DNA of 6,735 nt, from positions 1-6,735 of the forward strand of contig JALNYR010000137.1 in NCBI GenBank assembly GCA_023229725.1, written 5' to 3'. The notes beneath the pieces are model-generated. The model saw nothing but the letters and a program-made list of their open reading frames with translations. It searched no databases and was not told the DNA's origin. Shown one piece after another: positions 4,621-6,735 of this stretch (within the stretch, counting starts at the first letter, position 1; every line of letters begins with the position of its first letter). The translations under genes and the position numbers were made by a program. Source of the DNA: Dehalococcoidia bacterium (GTDB taxonomy: Bacteria > Chloroflexota > Dehalococcoidia > GIF9 > AB-539-J10).

Positions 4621-5655
4621 ATGTCGAACGGGAGCTTGAACGACCGCATGATGCCGGACTGCACGAGCCCCTCGTATCTTCGCCTGTACAAGAGCGGAGA
4701 GCTGCAGCGCCGCAGGGACTCGCTGCTGGCGCACCTTTCATCGTGCGACATCTGCCCGCGCGAATGCCGGGTCGACCGCACGGCGGGACAGCGAGGCTTC
4801 TGCCACTCTCCACGCTCAATCATCGTCGCCTCTGCCTGCGACCATCACGGAGAAGAGCCGGTCATATCGGGGAGCCGCGGCAGCGGCGCCATCTTCTTCG
4901 CGAACTGCAACCTGCGCTGCGTCTACTGCCAGAACTATCAGATAAGTCAGGCTGCCGACGCGTTCGCCGGACGGGAGGAGGGAGCCGAAGCGCTCGCCGA
5001 CACGATGCTTCAACTTCAGGACGTCCTCCGCTGCCACAACGTCAACCTCGTGTCGCCCACTCACTTCGTGCCCCAGATTCTGGAGGCGCTGTGCCTCGCC
5101 GTTGAGCGTGGCTTCCGGCTGCCCCTTGTGTATAACACCAACGCGTACGATTCGTCCGACGTGCTCCGGCTTCTGGATGGTGTGGTCGACATCTACCTGC
5201 CCGACATCAAGTACGCTTCGGAACGCGTCGCCGCGCGCCTCTCCGGTGCAGTCGACTACGTCCGTGCAGCCCGCGAAGCTATAACGGAGATGCACCGCCA
5301 GGTGGGCGCGGAGGTCGTCCTCGACCGCGAGGGGACCGCCCGCAGGGGCCTGCTCATCCGCCACCTTGTCCTCCCCGGCGGCCTCGCCGGCAGTCGCGAG
5401 TCGCTCTCGTGGGTCGCCCGGGACGTGTCTCCGCACGTCACATTGAGTCTCATGGCGCAGTACTACCCGACCCACCATGCCCTCCACATGCCGCTCCTCT
5501 CGCGGCGAATCACCGCGCAGGAGTACCTCGACGCAGTCACCATCGCCCAGGACCTCGGCTGCGACCACATCCTGGCACAGCAGCCCGGGGCGGCCGCGTT
5601 CTATCGCCCTGACTTCGACGCGGCGCATCACCCGTTCGCGCCGGGCGACGGCTGA
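4621..5655 (+). CDS. PflX-like radical SAM protein (COG1313 type)
   Basis: The gene encodes a 344-residue cytoplasmic iron-sulphur enzyme. The CxxxCxxC motif is ANCNLRCVYCQNYQ (Cys96, Cys100, Cys103), which holds the 4Fe-4S cluster that cleaves S-adenosylmethionine. Ahead of it is a second set of cysteines, CDICPRECRVDRTAGQRGFC (Cys42, 45, 49, 61), and then HHGEEPVISGSRGSGAIFF. This order is typical of the PflX group, relatives of pyruvate formate-lyase activase whose substrate is unknown. Later conserved stretches include NLVSPTHFVPQILEAL, VYNTNAYDS, DIYLPDIKYA, LVLPGGLAGS and LMAQYYPTHHA. The length is somewhat over 300 residues, as usual. The ATG at 4621 has GGAG (4608-4611) 9 bases upstream. 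The frame is open back to 4411, but those residues look like non-coding translation and lie across the divergent promoter region. No glycyl radical enzyme gene is nearby, so an activase role is not supported by context. Confidence 0.9.
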   Translation: MSNGSLNDRMMPDCTSPSYLRLYKSGELQRRRDSLLAHLSSCDICPRECRVDRTAGQRGFCHSPRSIIVASACDHHGEEPVISGSRGSGAIFFANCNLRCVYCQNYQISQAADAFAGREEGAEALADTMLQLQDVLRCHNVNLVSPTHFVPQILEALCLAVERGFRLPLVYNTNAYDSSDVLRLLDGVVDIYLPDIKYASERVAARLSGAVDYVRAAREAITEMHRQVGAEVVLDREGTARRGLLIRHLVLPGGLAGSRESLSWVARDVSPHVTLSLMAQYYPTHHALHMPLLSRRITAQEYLDAVTIAQDLGCDHILAQQPGAAAFYRPDFDAAHHPFAPGDG

Positions 5656-5674
5656 ACGTACGTCTCGTGTTGCG

Positions 5675-5702
5675 TTGACAAACCGGGACCGTGTGGCATA
5701 CT
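5675..5702 (+). promoter_or_regulatory. promoter of the AAA_25-type ATPase gene
   Basis: A perfect -35 TTGACA (5675-5680), a 16-base spacer and CATACT (5697-5702), preceded by TGG to form an extended -10. It lies just after the stop of the radical SAM gene, so the ATPase gene can be transcribed on its own. No terminator is seen between the two genes. Confidence 0.65.
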
Positions 5703-5737
5703 TCAGACAGGACCGCTCAGGAACGAGGGGGTGTCAT

Positions 5738-6523
5738 ATGGCGCTATGGCTCGTGCATGGTCTGGTTCCTTCGGGCAGTTCGGTCGTACTGATTGGCGAG
5801 TTGCACTCAGGAAAGGCCTGGCTCGCCGAGCAACTCGCCATCTGCGTCGCGGGCGGGCATGACTTCCTCGATGCATTCCGGGTCGAACAGCAGCACGTCA
5901 TCCTCATCGACGAGGACTCCGGAACAGCCAGCTTCAAACGCCGCTTCGAGCGCCTCGCCCGGGGTCACAACGTCGATCTCCAGGAGGCCCCCATCGAGTG
6001 CTACTCGAGATGCGGGTTCCTGCTATACGACAAGGAGCGGCGAGCATGGCTGAGGGACCTCATCAGGAAGCAGCGCGGCACGCCGCTCGTCATCATCGAC
6101 AATCTGGACCGCATCATGGGCGGCGAACCTGGCAGCCAGGGAGAACCTGCACCGCTTGCCGAGTTCTGTCACGAGCTGCGCGACGCCGGCGGCACCATGG
6201 TGGTTCTGCATCAGACGGGTGCGCGCCGACCGTCGAGGGTAGAAGACTGGGACGTGCGCAAAGAGGCGCGCGGCTTCACCGTGATGATTGAGTGCTTCGA
6301 CCTCGCCCTGGCGACGTTCCGGGCGCCCACGGCGCAGACCGAGTTCATCATCAAGCCCATCGTCCGCGAGTCCCCGGTGAAGCTCACGCGACCATTCACG
6401 GTGGCGCTGCGCGAAGACCCGGAGGAGACCTGGGCGCGGCTCGTGCTCATCGACGACCTGCCCGAACTGAGGGGCACGCGGCGCCACGAGATGCTGCCCC
6501 AGGTGGTCGAGAAGAAGGTCTGA
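5738..6523 (+). CDS. RepA/AAA_25-type RecA-fold ATPase with altered Walker A
   Basis: The gene encodes a 261-residue cytoplasmic P-loop protein of the RepA/KaiC-like branch (AAA_25 type). The Walker A motif is GELHSGKAWLAEQL (20-33): the Gly and Lys26 are kept, but the Ser or Thr that normally binds magnesium is Ala27. The next strand, HVILIDEDS (53-61), carries the likely catalytic Glu59. The Walker B strand is PLVIIDNLDRIMGG (116-129, Asp121). VVLHQTGARR (155-164) matches the sensor strand, where HHxGK is more usual, and KEARGFTVMIECFDLAL stands where relatives have RGSSA. The C-terminus (FIIKPIVRESP, FTVALRED) is the usual strand pair. The ATG at 5738 has GAGGGGG (5725-5731) 6 bases upstream. 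The open frame back to 5477 overlaps the radical SAM gene and is not used. No replication initiator, primase or phage gene is nearby, so the role is unknown: it may be a weak ATPase or only a nucleotide binder. Confidence 0.85.
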   Translation: MALWLVHGLVPSGSSVVLIGELHSGKAWLAEQLAICVAGGHDFLDAFRVEQQHVILIDEDSGTASFKRRFERLARGHNVDLQEAPIECYSRCGFLLYDKERRAWLRDLIRKQRGTPLVIIDNLDRIMGGEPGSQGEPAPLAEFCHELRDAGGTMVVLHQTGARRPSRVEDWDVRKEARGFTVMIECFDLALATFRAPTAQTEFIIKPIVRESPVKLTRPFTVALREDPEETWARLVLIDDLPELRGTRRHEMLPQVVEKKV

Positions 6524-6735
6524 CGCCCGGCCTCCCCACGCACTGCAGGCCCCGACAGCACTGACGGACGGGGCATGTCTGGAACGCCGAACCGTCTGCC
6601 CGTCGATGGGCAGCGGACGAGCAGTGACGCGGCATGCCGCGTTGCGCGTCGGGCAAGGACTGCCGAAGCGCTTGCCACCACATTCACACTCTGGAGCAGA
6701 AGCAGGCCTTCGGCCGTCGACTCCCGCCACGGCCG
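6524..6735. other. intergenic right end, no supported gene
   Basis: The 212 bases after the ATPase gene have no recognisable coding sequence. They contain several short inverted repeats: GCCCCG with CGGGGC (6549-6554, 6569-6574), CTGCCC with GGGCAG (6596-6601, 6608-6613), and GGCAAG with CTTGCC (6652-6657, 6671-6676). None has a U-tract. The first could be a weak 3' end for the ATPase transcript. An open frame from an ATG at 6575 runs off the edge but has no good RBS and an Arg/Ser-rich, shadow-like product. Confidence 0.6.
6627..6642. repeat. perfect 16-bp palindrome
   Basis: ACGCGGCATGCCGCGT is its own reverse complement, with no loop bases, so it suits a dimeric DNA-binding protein more than an RNA hairpin. 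It lies about 105 bases after the ATPase stop. It could be an operator for a gene past the right edge. In GC-rich DNA such palindromes also arise by chance. Confidence 0.5.

Noticed and set aside
5477..5737. 87-residue N-terminal extension of the ATPase reading frame
   Set aside because: It lies within the radical SAM gene in another frame and has a shadow-like Ser/Arg/Thr-rich composition. The ATG at 5738 has a good RBS and promoter.
6023..6730. Long minus-strand open frames across the ATPase gene and right end
   Set aside because: They are antisense to a well-supported gene and have Arg/Ser/Pro-rich compositions typical of GC-rich shadow frames, with no motif.
6575..6735. Plus-strand open frame running off the right edge
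   Set aside because: It has no convincing RBS, no motif and an Arg/Ser/Ala-rich product. It could only be judged with more sequence.

Overview
The window looks like a piece of a GC-rich bacterial chromosome, most likely from the Chloroflexota (Dehalococcoidia or a related class), assembled from Illumina reads. The phylum is an inference from three family-level recognitions: a DUF5679 zinc ribbon, an acVLRF1-type peptidyl-tRNA hydrolase (a family named for Actinobacteria and Chloroflexi) and a DUF5667-like secreted protein. No rRNA, tRNA, CRISPR array, transposase or phage gene is visible. The first 17 bases are not genomic: they match the 3' end of the Illumina adapter, so the left edge is a raw contig end.

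Left part (18-2588, all minus strand). An NAD(P)-dependent short-chain dehydrogenase (SDR) gene is cut off by the adapter one codon before its catalytic lysine. Upstream of it, behind a strong hairpin, lies a probable two-gene unit. An ArsR-type repressor gene (2174-2509) comes first. It is followed by a secreted protein (719-2095) with a DUF5667-like helical region and two Ig/PKD-like repeats joined by an acidic linker. Three tandem 8-bp repeats containing a perfect 16-bp palindrome lie between the regulator's promoter and its start codon, and are probably its operator.

Middle part. Divergent from the regulator is a membrane-anchored transglutaminase-like (cysteine protease fold) protein (2724-3428). 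Next is a 47-residue DUF5679 zinc ribbon with its own good promoter, a strong ribosome-binding site (RBS) and a terminator. Convergent with it is a predicted acVLRF1 ribosome-rescue hydrolase (3714-4463, minus). The hairpin between them can end transcription from both sides.

Right part (plus strand). A PflX-like (COG1313) radical SAM protein (4621-5655) is divergent from acVLRF1. It is followed, behind its own promoter, by a RepA/AAA_25-type RecA-fold ATPase (5738-6523) whose Walker A motif ends GKA instead of GKS or GKT. The last 212 bases hold several inverted repeats but no gene I can support.

Most genes look like independent transcription units, not one pathway. The closest to a system is the regulator, operator and secreted Ig-like protein. 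The DUF5679 and acVLRF1 pair may share a link to translation, but that is only suggestive. I see no convincing evidence for a large new multi-gene system.
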